This document shows positions 1-11,395 of a stretch of DNA of 64,000 bases, piece after piece. The position numbers and the translations under genes are program-made. A model generated the notes under the pieces. The model was not told the DNA's origin. It made no database searches and saw only the letters and a list, made by a program, of their open reading frames with translations. The number at the start of each line of letters is the position of its first letter. Position 1 is the stretch's first letter. Source of the DNA: Cryptomeria japonica (taxonomy: Eukaryota > Streptophyta > Pinopsida > Cupressales > Cupressaceae); NCBI RefSeq assembly GCF_030272615.1, contig NC_081412.1:138510747-138574746 (forward strand). The letters are read 5' to 3'.

Positions 1-540
1 AAGGATTGCATTTCAGCTTTGGCCTTCAATGCCATGATGCTACGCATCCATTTTGCTAAATAAAAATAAAGGTTCTCACCTACAAAGTGCATTACTGAAA
101 GCAAGTTTTTCTTCAACTGTCCTTTGTCTCATTCATTTCTTCTTACTAACACTTCTTCCATCTGGTCGGATAGTCAGTTCGGTCTAGTGCTCTGATCTCC
201 AAACATACATATTGCGTCCTGCATCCATTTGGTTAGTACACTTGCATTACATCAAGCATCACATCAAGCATTTTATCCATTTCATATTATAAATGCATCA
301 ACAATACAAAAAAATATATCCATACATGTTCCACAATTCATACATCAACAGTGCATAAGGCATCCATACATGGAAAATAACATAAATCATTTGCATCTCA
401 TCATATCGATGCATTTCATATCACATATCATAATAATATCGGAGTACAAAATTGGACTATCTGTCCTAAGTATGGAGCACAGGCTGACCACAACATGTCA
501 AACTACATAATGTCCACTGTCTGTCATAAGGAGCACGTGC
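1..540. other. No gene seen; A/C-rich repeat-derived DNA
   Basis: I see no coding signal. Roughly 230-510 is A/C-rich, with many short cat/aca runs. It lies just past the 3' end of the minus-strand PMD pseudogene. A similar A/C-rich stretch (about 18780-19260) lies at the same place beside the second PMD copy, so it is probably part of the same repeat unit. Confidence 0.4.
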
Positions 541-2307
541 CTCTGTCACTGGGTGCTCCCTCTATCCTCCTCATCCCTGCCATGTCTCGCGGATGATGTC
601 CCTCCTAGTCCTGGCTGTGGTGGTCTCACAGGTCCACTCACCCCCATGCTGCTCAATGACCTTCGAGAGCATGACCTGCTCTCTGTCCTCGATCGTGCCC
701 GATATGAAGGCACTCTCTACTCTGGTGGAACAGCACCCTCATATAGTGTCCTCCAATACAGTCTCTCCTCTCCGGTCTCTACCAGCATCTATGCCATCTC
801 CCGTGCACTGGCATCCCTAATGGACCCAATGAACTCAGTGACTCTCTGTCCTCAAGATGGCATTTTGTCTCTCCAATGTTGCAATATAATCCTGCTGGCT
901 CGCTATGGTAGCCCTGCACGTATCCATCTCCTCTGTCCTAGCTGTCCCAGGCTCTATAGGAATATCCTACAATGTCTCCTGATCAGCTGAGTCTGGCTCA
1001 TCATAATCCTCCCCACCATCCTCTCCGACCCCATCATCATCATTCCCCTCATCCTCATCCTCATCCTCGTCCTCGTCCTCGTCCTCATCCTCATCATCTC
1101 CCTCCTCTCATGTGAGTGGGAAGTCCTCCTGTCTCCTCGGTACTGGAATATCTGGATCTGTCAATGGCACTAGCTATCGTGGTGCAAACCATATCTCATA
1201 CTTCTCTGTCATCCCAGCATCTACCACATCTGACCTCCACTCCCACTGTCTTTGTTGTAGCTATGCAAAGTCGGCATAGGCTATGTGTGGCTGAATCATA
1301 CTCCCCCACTGACTCGTCTCTCTGTGAGATCGGGCAAAGCATGCAGTCCTCCTAGGTACATCCTGTCGCTCTCCAAACTGTCGCCTGACTCTCTCTGGCA
1401 GGTACAACTCAATCACTCTCTGGCAGTTCACTGGTTGCCCAATCAGGTACCTCTCCTGTCTGAAATATGGTAACTCCTCATGATCATCTGACCATCCGGG
1501 GCAATCTCGATATGGCCTCCATATGAACTCTGTCAGTCTGTCTAGCTCATGTCGCCAGTATAATATGTATCCAAATGGACCCTGTCTCAGTGCTCCACCA
1601 TAGCTATACACATATGGTCGGTGTGGTACAACCTGTCTATCTATAATCGGCCGACATATGGCAATATGCTCAAATGCCCATACCTGAAGCAATGTAACTC
1701 CACAGCTTAATGTCTGCACTCCCTGATACGCTATCTGATGCAGCTGAAAATAGAGCATCGCTAGTACACATGGTCCCCATGCATACATTGTCCCCTCTAT
1801 CACCATCCGCTCTAGCACTCTTCCCCATCCAATAGGGAATCCATGTCCTCGTCTATCTCCTGCTAGAAGACATGCTATCACAACTGCTATCACTACATAT
1901 CATTGGTCATACTCGGCAGCCATAGTCTCCTAGCGAATCTCCCTCTCAACAATGTCCAGATCATTTGTGTCACACTCAAATAGCCTGCATAACACATCTC
2001 TACCTTTCACTGGGTCGTACTCTATCATCTCCCCATGTATCGAAATGCAGAGGATGCGCCATACATCCTCTAGAGTCACCATCGCCTCTCCAGTCGCCAA
2101 ATGGAATGAGGAAGTCTGCGAATGCCATCGCTCTGCCAATGCGGTAAGCAATCCTATGTTTGCCCTAATCTCGGGCATGTATGTGATATAATATATCCCC
2201 AGTCCTACTAATGTGTCTCTCTTTGTGCTCCTGAGTCTATGTCGTAGCATGAAACAGTCTGGTCGATTCTCCCGCGTGATCAACGGATACTGTCGACTCT
2301 GCATCAC
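541..2307 (-). pseudogene. Plant mobile domain (PMD) protein, decayed, copy 1
   Basis: Starting from the methionine at 2307, one minus-strand frame runs towards about 541 with several in-frame stops; the first is at about 1930 (TAG), then a TGA about 11 codons later, and another at 1261. The first 125 residues contain the PMD signature: an ALAERWHSQTSSFHL segment, then a TLEDVWRIL segment. This is the pattern of the aminotransferase-like plant mobile domain of the MAIN/MAIL1 family, nuclear proteins linked to transposon silencing that also occur in transposons. The second part (1893-1261) continues the domain. The tail holds an acidic Asp/Glu tract (coded by 1036-1110) and a short coiled-coil-like segment. 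Two close stops and a third at 1261 make it a pseudogene. It is antisense to the polypurine tract at 3111, which suggests it was carried by an LTR element. Family call is firm; function of this copy is unknown. Confidence 0.72.
1036..1110 (-). repeat. Trinucleotide/hexanucleotide repeat coding an acidic tract
   Basis: The plus strand reads as repeated tcatcc, cctcgt and related units. In the minus-strand PMD frame this gives a run of alternating Asp and Glu. It may be a real acidic tail of the PMD protein that expanded by slippage. Confidence 0.7.
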
Positions 2308-2685
2308 AATCGGGGCATCATTTTGTCAGTTTTTAGGGTTTTCTCCTACGGGTTGCATTTCCTCATTTTCATGTCCAATCAGGGTGTTTTTCATCTACAT
2401 TGGCCTATCCCACCCTTGTCCCCCCTTTTCAAGTCATTTGCATGCAATTTTGAGTTAAAATTGAGTCATTCATGCACTCTTGCGCCTGTGTCTTCTAACC
2501 TGCGCCTGTGTTAGGTGACCTACGCCCGTGTCTTCCTACACAAGCACAGAACTACCTACACAAGCACAGAACTAGATGACACAAGTGCATAGGTCATCTT
2601 TTTCATCCCCCGTGGGCCCCGCAATGTCCCGTAAGCCATCAAAATTCATGAAATTCAAAACATGGGTTTTCGAGATACATACCGC

Positions 2686-2839
2686 TGCTCCTGCATCGTC
2701 CGATCATCTGAATGTGTGTACACATTCTCCAAGATGATCCACCACTGGAATGTTCGCCATCTATCTGCAAGTGTCCTTGTCCAGAGCAACAAATCCTCCT
2801 CTTTAGCTAGTGCAAATGAGCAATTTTCACCCTCTTGGT
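2686..2839 (-). other. Possible upstream exon of PMD copy 1
   Basis: The minus strand is open here for about 50 codons after a TGA at about 2840. The reading includes a Trp-rich segment (LADRWRTFQWWIILENVY). It ends in a GTATGT splice-donor-like sequence near 2685. A possible acceptor (TGATGCAG) lies near 2313, just before the PMD frame. There is no start codon in frame, so the gene start would have to lie further upstream. Related sequence occurs beside PMD copy 2 at about 28200-28340. The intron-exon reading is inference. Confidence 0.3.
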
Positions 2840-3110
2840 CTCATTTATAGCTTTTTGTCATTGCATAGATGGACGTGCATCCTCTCCATCTTGTGTTGGT
2901 CGCAGTCTTTTGTGTCGTCAATTGATTGTCCTTCATGCATCCGATCTCCGATTGTCAGTCCGTTCGATCCTATCATTTTTATCGATCAATTGGCCTCTTT
3001 TCCGCCTGTTTCCGTCCAATTCCTCGAGGGGGCATGCATATGTCATTGTCAGTTGTCTGGGGCATTTTAGTTATTGTTCTTTGAAACAACGCTTAAAATT
3101 GCATTGTCTC
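2840..3110. other. No gene seen; 3' internal end of gypsy-like unit
   Basis: This T-rich segment lies between the possible upstream exon and the polypurine tract. I see no coding signal on either strand. Confidence 0.4.
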
Positions 3111-3124
3111 AAAGAGGGGCAAAA
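3111..3124 (+). promoter_or_regulatory. Polypurine tract of gypsy-like element 1
   Basis: AAAGAGGGGCAAAA lies directly before an LTR that starts TGTAGACACC. This primes plus-strand synthesis in LTR retrotransposons and fixes the element on the plus strand. The same pair occurs at 28637-28653. Confidence 0.7.
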
Positions 3125-4743
3125 TGTAGACACCTAAAAATGGTCAACGCTTGCGAGGTCATACTTGAACATTTGCGCATTGCCTCATTTTAGGTTTTTG
3201 CGTCGCATTAACATTTCTCCTATGATTCGCACTTGGTCTTTATCATTTGTGAGAATTGAGTCATTCTTCTACATTCTTCATTCATCTCGCATTTGAATTT
3301 GGTCTTGTCGACAACATTATCCAATCATGATTTTGATCGAACTTATCTTGTTGCATCAATGTGCATGCTAATTTGTCATCATTTTGGACATCGTCAATCC
3401 TAATTAGGGTTTTGTCCTCCTATCAATCTTGTGATCAATTTGTCATCAATCGTTGCTCTCTTATCAATCTTATCATTTTGGACATCGTCAATCCTAATTA
3501 GGGTTTTGTCCTCTTTTCAATCTTATCATCTGGCGATCGGTTTATCAATCTTGTCGTTTTATGATCGATTTGTCATCGATCGTTGTCATGTTCGATCTTG
3601 TCATTCGCGATCGATTTATCATCGATCGTGGTCATTTTCAATCCTATCGTTTTGCAATATATTCTGTCATCGATCGTTGTCCTCTTATCAATTTTGTCAT
3701 TTTGCGACCGATTTGTCATCGATCGTTGTCTATCTCAATTATGTCAATTTGGATCAATTTGTCATTGTTCCTCGTCAATTGTCGCATTTTCTTAATCAAA
3801 TCATTTTGTCGCACTGGTCATTTATCAATTCAAAATCATGACATTAATTATCTTACATCAAGACCTAATTGTCATCCTTGCATTTCTAATTCATCTTCCA
3901 AGGTTTTATGATTTATTCATTTAATCTTGTTTGGCATTTTCCCTCTAGGTTAAATAATTTATTTATTTATCCTAAGTCTTCTTGTCACAATTAAATGTTT
4001 ATTTAATTGGCTAATTAATTCCTCCTATTTTTGTAAATTAATTAATGAATGAGAAATTATTAATTAATTTACCTAATTTGCATCAATTTCCTAATTTCCA
4101 AGTCATCATTTCTAACTTAATTTTCTAATTTCTCCTAAATTCCTAAATGTCTATTTCTATTTCAAAATCTTGTCATAAATTCTTGACATAGAAATTTGTC
4201 ATAGAATTTGTCATAAATTGTCATAAATTCTTGACATAGAAATTTGTCATGAATTGTCATAAGCCTTGCATAGCAATTTGTCATAGATATGTCATAATTT
4301 TGCTATTCTTGATTTGAATTTCCATTCGAATCACTATCATGCTAATTTGTTCATTTCTTCAATTTCTCTATAAATTGGATGATTTTCTTCAATCAATCCC
4401 TGGATTCTTAGCCGCTAATTCCGATCAGACTATCGAACTTATGCTTCTAGTACTCTTGAGCTTTTCATCAAAGTCAATCTTGCTTTCAATTGTATGTGCA
4501 CTTGTAGGTGAGATCCACAAATTCATTTGAAGAGGAAAGAAGAACAATGGAGCCGCATGGAAGGAGCATTCAAATCGTCATCCAGTTTGCATAATCTTTG
4601 CTTTTGAATGCTTTGTTTTTATGTCTCTATTGAATGTGTTTTAGGATAGGTTCATTGCAATGAGTGCTCTTATGATTGAGTTATCATGTCTAGTGGTTTG
4701 ATTGATCTACTTATCTTGTGATGATTCCTAATTTCTATGCTAC
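3125..4743 (+). repeat. LTR of gypsy-like element 1 (right end approximate)
   Basis: The segment begins TGTAGACACC right after a polypurine tract, so it is read as the 3' LTR of a plus-strand element. A TATA-like box (TATAAAT) is at 4369-4375. The right end is uncertain; a ..CTACA ending near 4743 is the best candidate and no target duplication was found. It contains gatcgat-rich repeats (3420-3790), an A/T-rich attaatt region (3940-4150) and short gtcataaatt repeats (4160-4310). Open frames across it are low-complexity and not credible genes. Confidence 0.55.
3420..3790. repeat. Degenerate tandem repeats with gatcgat cores inside the LTR
   Basis: Units of roughly 50-60 bases recur, built around atttgtcatcgatcgttg and tcaatcttatcatttt. 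Each contains the self-complementary core ATCGAT or CGATCG. The copies are imperfect. Confidence 0.6.
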
Positions 4744-6108
4744 ACTATCAACTAGAAAAAATTGAAGAAGGTCCCTCTGATGAGCCCTTGAATATCATCC
4801 ACCTCAAAATATTTTGCCTAAATTTTCAATATATCCCAAATCTTCAAAAATAAAAAATAATAAAATAATAAAAAAATGTAAAAAATCCCTCAAAAAAATA
4901 AAATGATAAAAACATATAAAAATAAAAGAAAACTAAGTTCATCCATTAGTGAAAACTACTTTGTGATGCTATGGGCAAGTACCATGGTGAAAACCTATTT
5001 ACAAGTTCCATGTGTGGTTCACTAGATCCACCATCTATCTTGGACACCATTCACCCCCATTACCCAGTTGCTATCCCATCTTTTTGTCATTTCTTCCATG
5101 TTTTCTCATCTACATAACAAATATTTATCACCTTAACATGACATTCATTTCATAGAGCACTACCCATTTGTGTAGTTCTTTGCTTCTCCTTTACACAATC
5201 ACTCCATAACAAAACATTTTCATCTTCTCCTCCATCTCCTATTATGTCTTCCTAAGATGATGAAGCTAATCCTAATCATGAATAAAAATCCATCCCATCA
5301 CACTAAGCTTGCTTTCATCCCTTAGTCAACATGACAATTCCTCACCATTCATCTTATTATCATCATTGTTCCTATCAAGATGTATTCTTCCCATGAATAG
5401 TATTTTAATCCAATCTTTGTCCTACCTCTGGGCAAGAAATGTCTGTTGGCCAAAGAATCATTTGCGTGTGTTGATCTCTTGTTATGGTTCCATCTATTGT
5501 TCCATGATTATACTTACTCTAGACCATCTCATTCTTTTTATATCTTGGTGTGTGGGGATGGGTGAATAATGGGGCATGGTTTGTGTTGAATCGCATGTTG
5601 TTGGTTTTCTTATGCATGGTCCAACAAGTCTCACTAAAAATATGAATATGTAGGTATGGCCATAGTGTTTCCCCTTTGCATATAACCATCAAGTCCTATT
5701 AAGGGCTTATGTGTACAAGGATATCATTGTACCCTCATACCTCATATATACCATCATAGTTATATATGAAATTGCATCCATAAGATAACCTTTTATTTTA
5801 GAGTCTAGTCCATGCATAGGGAAAATCATTGTATCTTGGCTTTTATAACTAGTGGTGCTAATATACTTTTGCAATATCAAAACTATGATCACTCTCCACG
5901 TAAATGCAAAACAATTCCATAATCAATTATAACTATTCCATCCAATCACTCTCATTATGCAGCTTTCATAAGCCTCCCATCCAACCTATTCCGTTCATCT
6001 CTCTTGAGGCTCCAATTTATTCCTAGCCACCCTCCCCTTTCTTCCTAGTCCTATGTACTATGGTTTGGCACACACAAAATCAACACATTTTGACCACCTA
6101 CACACATG
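4744..6108. other. No gene seen; A-rich then unassigned repeat DNA
   Basis: From about 4840 to 4935 the plus strand is mostly aaataat-type A/T sequence. The rest is C/T-rich and has no long credible frame. It could be flanking DNA or internal sequence of an old element; I cannot decide. Confidence 0.4.
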
Positions 6109-6113
6109 CACTC
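6109..6113. repeat. Target-site duplication (CACTC), left copy
   Basis: CACTC directly precedes the left LTR at 6114 and is repeated directly after the right LTR at 13797-13801. It is the 5-bp duplication made by integrase. Confidence 0.85.
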
Positions 6114-7244
6114 TGATAAATACTAAGAGGGGGGTTGAATCAGTATGCCAAAAATCTTTGTACTTAAACACTTTGCTAGACTAACAGTAAACCAGTAAAA
6201 TAGTTTAGTAGACCAACCGGTTAGCACACATGCAAACCAAATAGAAAAAAATGCATTCACCCACATAAGCACAAACACCATAACACAAGATATTTTGACA
6301 TGGAAACCCAAATGGGAAAAACCACAGTGAGATGGAACTCACAAGTAACTATCTGTAGAATAGGAACCAAAGCAGTTAACGTCATACAATGTTCTTTACC
6401 ATAACAGATCCTGTTAGGAATCTCAATCTCTATAAGGAGATAAGTCTGATTAAAGACTACCTTGCTAGAGGATTTTAGATCCATAGATGTGAACCACCTT
6501 GTTAGAGGATTTACAAAAGGCTTTTTGGGCCTACCCAGATAAGGGCTTCAGACTTGTCGAAGATGTGAGTAATCAACAAGTGAGTGATCTAGCTAATAGC
6601 ACGGATTGCTTGGTTAGATCCTTTATCGCTCATTCCTAATGCATTCCAGCATTACTTCAGTCTTCTACACATTCATACTCTCTTTCACTCATCAACCACC
6701 TTAAACCCTAGCAACAACATCAACAACATAAAACCCTAGACATGATATCCTTATAAAGGAATCTGATTTCATGTCGGTCCAATAGGATTACAATACAATT
6801 TCCTAGGTTCAATGCATCTAGACATATTCTATAACACGACACAAAAAGCATCGTTAAAGTGTCAGCACTATCAAACAATCGGTGGATGGTAACCCATCAC
6901 AAAATGTCAGTTGGTAACTCATCACAAAGTATTACCGGTTCATACAAAATACTGGTTCAAGCAAAATACCAGTTGCTGGTTTAACAAAAATGAAGACTGG
7001 GAAATATTTGTTCTGCCACTTTGATCCTTTGTATTGCTTGAGATCCTCAAACTACTTGGGGTCAACATACCGCTTTAGATTGGTAATCACTTTCTACAAA
7101 ACACCAATAGTCTAAGGACTATAATGCATCATACCGGTTGGAACAACTACCGGTTGAGCTTTAACTTATACATACAAAAGTGATCTCAATGCAAGTGTGT
7201 GTCCATCAATGACAATCACAACATAATCATTAAAAATGCCAACA
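6114..7244 (-). repeat. 3' LTR of the 7.7 kb pol-less element
   Basis: It begins TGATAAATAC and ends ..CCAACA, with a polypurine tract directly inside it. It matches the right LTR throughout, with scattered substitutions. The shared block ggaaacccaaatgggaaaaa followed by ccacagtg is the conserved LTR motif seen in most copia-type LTRs of the window. Confidence 0.85.
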
Positions 7245-7256
7245 ATCTCCCCCTTT
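7245..7256 (-). promoter_or_regulatory. Polypurine tract
   Basis: On the minus strand this reads AAAGGGGGAGAT, directly before the LTR start TGTTGGCA. A second purine-rich stretch is at about 7436-7449. Confidence 0.8.
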
Positions 7257-7549
7257 GGCATTGATGGCAACACTTAGGAAATTTTGACATCTAAGTGTTT
7301 TACAACAAAAATATGCGAGAATCAAAATTACTCCCCCTAAGCATATACACTATCCCTTTTGCAGAAAATATAATGTATACTACTTCTTAATAGAAATAAC
7401 ATGAAAGTATACATCAAAACATTCAAAATTTATACTTCTCTCCCTTTGCAAACAATGACAACAAAATATTACAGACTAACCCCTGTTTCATTAGTATTAA
7501 AAGAATAAGAGTTTATGACAATAAGGAATAAAACTTGTCAAAAATTGAT

Positions 7550-10500
7550 TTAAATTCCTACAAAAAATTGTTTCATAGATAAGGACCAGGACTCAAGTAG
7601 GGAAGTAGCCACTTCCTTCTTTGTCTGCATCTGGGAGACCTGCTCTTCCATGGCATCTATTGTGCTCATCTCCTGAGTCACTGTTAAAGAATCTAGATTG
7701 AGATAACATTTCTGAAGGATCTGTAGGCATGGGAGTAGAACCAGTTGGAGTTCCTGCAAATCTCAAGTCCGGTTGCTTATTTCCAACTCTATTTTGGTAG
7801 ACTGGATATGAAACCGGTGAACGGTTTGCCCATAAGTTGTAAAAGAGTCATATGGCAGCTTAAAGGTACTCATATATAACTACAAGTCAGTTTGAAGCTT
7901 TTGCTTCTGTACAAGCACATCGTCATAGAAGAGATGGGGTTGGCAAATCTTACTCAGTAGTAGATTCCCCTCATATAGAGCATTCCTTATATCTTTTTGT
8001 GCTTTTTGTAGTTCGAACCAGAGCTCATTAAGCTTCTTCACCAGGGCAATGTTGAGAGCCTTTTGATGCTCTTTCTTGGCATTTGCCTCTACTACCTCTT
8101 CTAGGCTCTGCACCTGATCATCCACTACTGTGCATAGGAGCTTCAATTGTGCCAATGATGAGTTAGTACTGGGGAGGTTTTTTGCCGAGTAACAAACCGG
8201 TCAGAGTGTCCACCACAACTTGGATCACATCTTCCTTCTTCTTCCTCCTTAACACCTCAAGGCATTCTTGAGCATCCTTGATGCTCTATAGCAACTCCAT
8301 TTCACTTGCAGATTGGAGGTCAATAAGACTGGTGAGGTTAGCTGGTTTGGCTTGACTATCGGTTGCCTTTGGAGTCTCCATTTGTGTGCTCTTTGCCGCT
8401 TCTACTTCCTTGTCCTCCTCTGCCTTCTTCTTCTCTGCTTCTTTTCTCTTTTCTTCTTCCTTATCCTCCTCTACCTTCTTCTTCTCTACTTCCTTCCTCT
8501 TCTCCTCTTCCTTTTCTTCCCCTTCCTTCTTCTTTTCTACTTCCTTTCTCTTCTCCTCTTCCTTCTTCTTTTCTGCTTCCTTTCTCTTCTCCTCTTCCTT
8601 TCTTTTCTTCTCATCCTCTTTTCTCTTTTCTTCCTATTTCCATTTCTCCTCATCTTCTTCCTTTTTCTTCTTCTCTTGCTTATCCTCTTCTTCTTTCTTC
8701 TTCTTTGCATCTTCTTGTTTCTTTTTCTCATCATCCACTTCTCTTCTTTTCTTTTCATCCTCTTTTCTTTGTTCCTCCTGTTTCCTTTTCTCCTCATCTT
8801 CTTCCTTTTTCTTCTTCTCCACCTGTTTCTTTGCTATCTCTTCTTGTTTGTCCTCTGCTTGCTTTTCAACCTGTTCAGCCTACTTCTCTTGTCCTGTTGC
8901 TTAAGATGGTGTGTCCTGCGCAACATCTTCTACATCTAGATCTTCAACATCAATAGTGTTTGTAGGTTCAACAACCAGGTTTCCTTCAATATCAAACACT
9001 TCATCCAGTTTTTTAATTGCCGATTCTTGCTCAGACTTCTTGTTGGCTTCAGCCACTCGATGCATCTTAAGAGCTTCTAGAGCAAGAGTGTGTGTATTCT
9101 TGAGCACTTCTTGACCTTTTCTTTCTAGTAACAAGAGTCTTCTTTTTCTCATGAAGAAGAGGCCTTTGTATTTATTCATAACTTCAAACAGTTCTAAATT
9201 TGATACATCAGGAAAATGTTGAGAAAAAACTTTCTCTCTCATTTCCTGTTCCTTCTTTATGGCAATGCACCATTTATTGTCTAAGGAATTATACAAAGAA
9301 TCCGGTGTCTCAGATCTAATTTCTGAAGGCGATCGATCATTAACACATAATTACTTAATTATTTCTTGTTCAACTACTTCTTTTTCATCATCATTGAAAT
9401 CATACAAACAATTAATCAAATCATTCAACATTTTTCCCCTAATATTTGTTATAGTTCTTTGACAATGTGTCAAAGGTTTGTAGGAGGAGATGTCAATATT
9501 TACCGGTGCTGATGATGTTGGTTCATTCTTTGTTTTTTTTTTGCTTGTCTTGTTTTCTTAGGCTTTTCCTCAGACACAGTTTCTTCTGAGTCCAATGAGT
9601 TATTCCTTGTTTTCCTCTTTCTCTCAAAGACTTTGGCAGGTGCCGCTATCGGTTTCTTCTTTGTAGGTGACCACTTGGTCACTTTGGGACTGGTTGTAGT
9701 AACCAGTGTTGATGCCAAAGGCATTGCCTTTCCTTTCTTTTCAGGAGGTTCTACAATTGGTGCAACCCTTTCCAAATAGGTGTCAATTCTCTTTGCCTTA
9801 GGATCAAGAGGTGAGGCGATTAAGGTAGAAGCATACCCATCCAGCATATCATACATCACCTCATAGCCCATAGGCTCTACTTCTTCCTGTCTGGGCTCAA
9901 CGACCTCCATTATGCATTCATCCACATTGATGACAAAGCAAATATCCTCTTCATATTTTTTGACAATATCATTGGATATCCTCATCCTCAGACTCATCTT
10001 GCTTTTGAACTCATCAAAGTACTTGTTCAGAACTTCAGGATAGCCGATTCCAACTGCTTGCAGGCTTTCTTTGATCTGCTTAGTAACTGGTTGGTCCGCA
10101 TACCACTGAATATCTCCCAGTCCAGGGAAGAAACCTTGGAAGTAGAAAAATAATCCTACTAGAAGTTGTCCAAACTTGAATTTTAATGCATTATCCTATT
10201 TGATTGATTTAAGATTCAATAGGAGTTGCCTTTGCATACCGGTGCAGAGGTCAAATGATGCATCTTCAATGATCATCTGGTAAGTGATATTTACCGATGT
10301 AGCAGATACAAATTTAATTCTATTGGCAGAGAACATTCGGTATCCAATCACCATGCACGCATATTTCACGAGGTCATCCTTGATGGAATTAATAGTCATT
10401 CCTTGTGAGTCGCTCACTAAACCGGTGAGCTTGGTCATTTCAATCTTGATGATCTTCTTTAGGGCTGGCACTTCACCAACATTGTAGAAACCTATGATGA

Positions 10501-10873
10501 CATGAATAGCTTGTGGCATGATATCATGTGTTCTCTCCAGGTACATCTTGTCACCATGAACTCTACTCAAAATGATTCTAATGTGGTCATCTGTGAAATC
10601 CTCTAGGAAGTAAACCACATTGTGAATTTTCTTCTTCTCTAGAATGCTATACTCTAGTTTAATGTTTTTATCTTTCCCATAGAATAGACCTTGCTACAAG
10701 TGGATTGCTAGAGACCCTAGGTCTTTAATTTTATAGTCTATATAATCAGATATTCCTTCTTCCACTATTACTCCAGCAGGAACTTGTGACAGGGCATTGT
10801 ATTTGGACTTGCGTTGAATGAATCTTACTAAATCGACAGATGCACTAGAGCTAGTATGAGATGTGGAAGCCAT
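7550..10873 (-). pseudogene. Long unrecognised second gene of the 7.7 kb pol-less element
   Basis: A minus-strand gene starts at the ATG at 10873 (MASTSHTSSSAS) and can be followed to about 7550, with frame changes near 9400 and 8600 and several stops. I do not recognise the family. The first 400 or so residues look folded (segments at 10618-10196 and 10195-9998, mixed hydrophobic and charged, e.g. QLLVGLFFYFQGFFPGLGDI). Next comes a Ser/Thr/Lys-rich basic segment with nuclear-signal-like clusters (9750-9500), a segment with MRKRRLLLLERKG (9296-8901), a very long Glu/Lys tract (8835-8400), and a coiled-coil-like end (8155-7880). It has no protease, integrase or polymerase motif. The layout resembles that of the genes in the other two pol-less elements (14479 and 55512). 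It may help gag or chromatin targeting, but that is a guess. Confidence 0.6.
8400..8835 (-). repeat. Low-complexity Glu/Lys-coding tract
   Basis: The plus strand is almost pure pyrimidine, with ttcttcctc-type units. In the minus frame it codes repeated EEKRKEAEKKK-type units, a likely long charged coiled coil or single helix. The plus-strand Phe/Leu/Ser-rich frames here are shadows of it. Confidence 0.8.
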
Positions 10874-11395
10874 GATAAAAATAGAAAACTTGAGAAATAC
10901 CTTTCAAAAATTGAGAATTTAGGGCTTTCAAATTCTACTTAGCCTCACACTTTGTCAGTTGCAGAATCACCTTTTTGCGTTCTTCTCTTGACCGTTTGTA
11001 ATTTGCTTCTGAATTTCCTTTTCAAGGTTTCTAAATTTCTCTGAATCGCAGCACAAATCACTTTTTTGCTGCTCTGCACTTGAAAACCTTCTTTGCTTCA
11101 AAAAATGATAGTGAGAAATGATTTGAAAATTCCTTTTAAACATATTCCTCACCAACCATAATTAATGCTCCACCATTAGGGCTTAAACCCTAATTTTCCT
11201 TTTATCATTTCTAGTCTTCCGCCAAATGATAGGTATCACATACTTGTTAAGGTCTTTTACCGGTGTAAATTGGGGGTTTGAAACATTTCGTTGTTTGCTC
11301 CCCCTAAGCTTTTCTGATGCTTAGTTTGTCAGTTCCATTATTTCCACACTAGGTGCAGAAACTAGTTCTTCTTGTAACACTACTGGTTTCTTCTT

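Noticed and set aside
553..990. Plus-strand 145-codon frame
   Set aside because: It is opposite the PMD pseudogene tail and has no recognised motif.
3431..3911. Plus-strand Ser/Ile/Leu-rich frames
   Set aside because: They arise from tandem gatcgat repeats in the LTR and have no domain pattern.
8313..8956. Long plus-strand Phe/Leu/Ser-rich and Pro/Ser-rich frames, apparently membrane proteins
   Set aside because: They are low-complexity shadows of the Glu/Lys tract coded on the minus strand.
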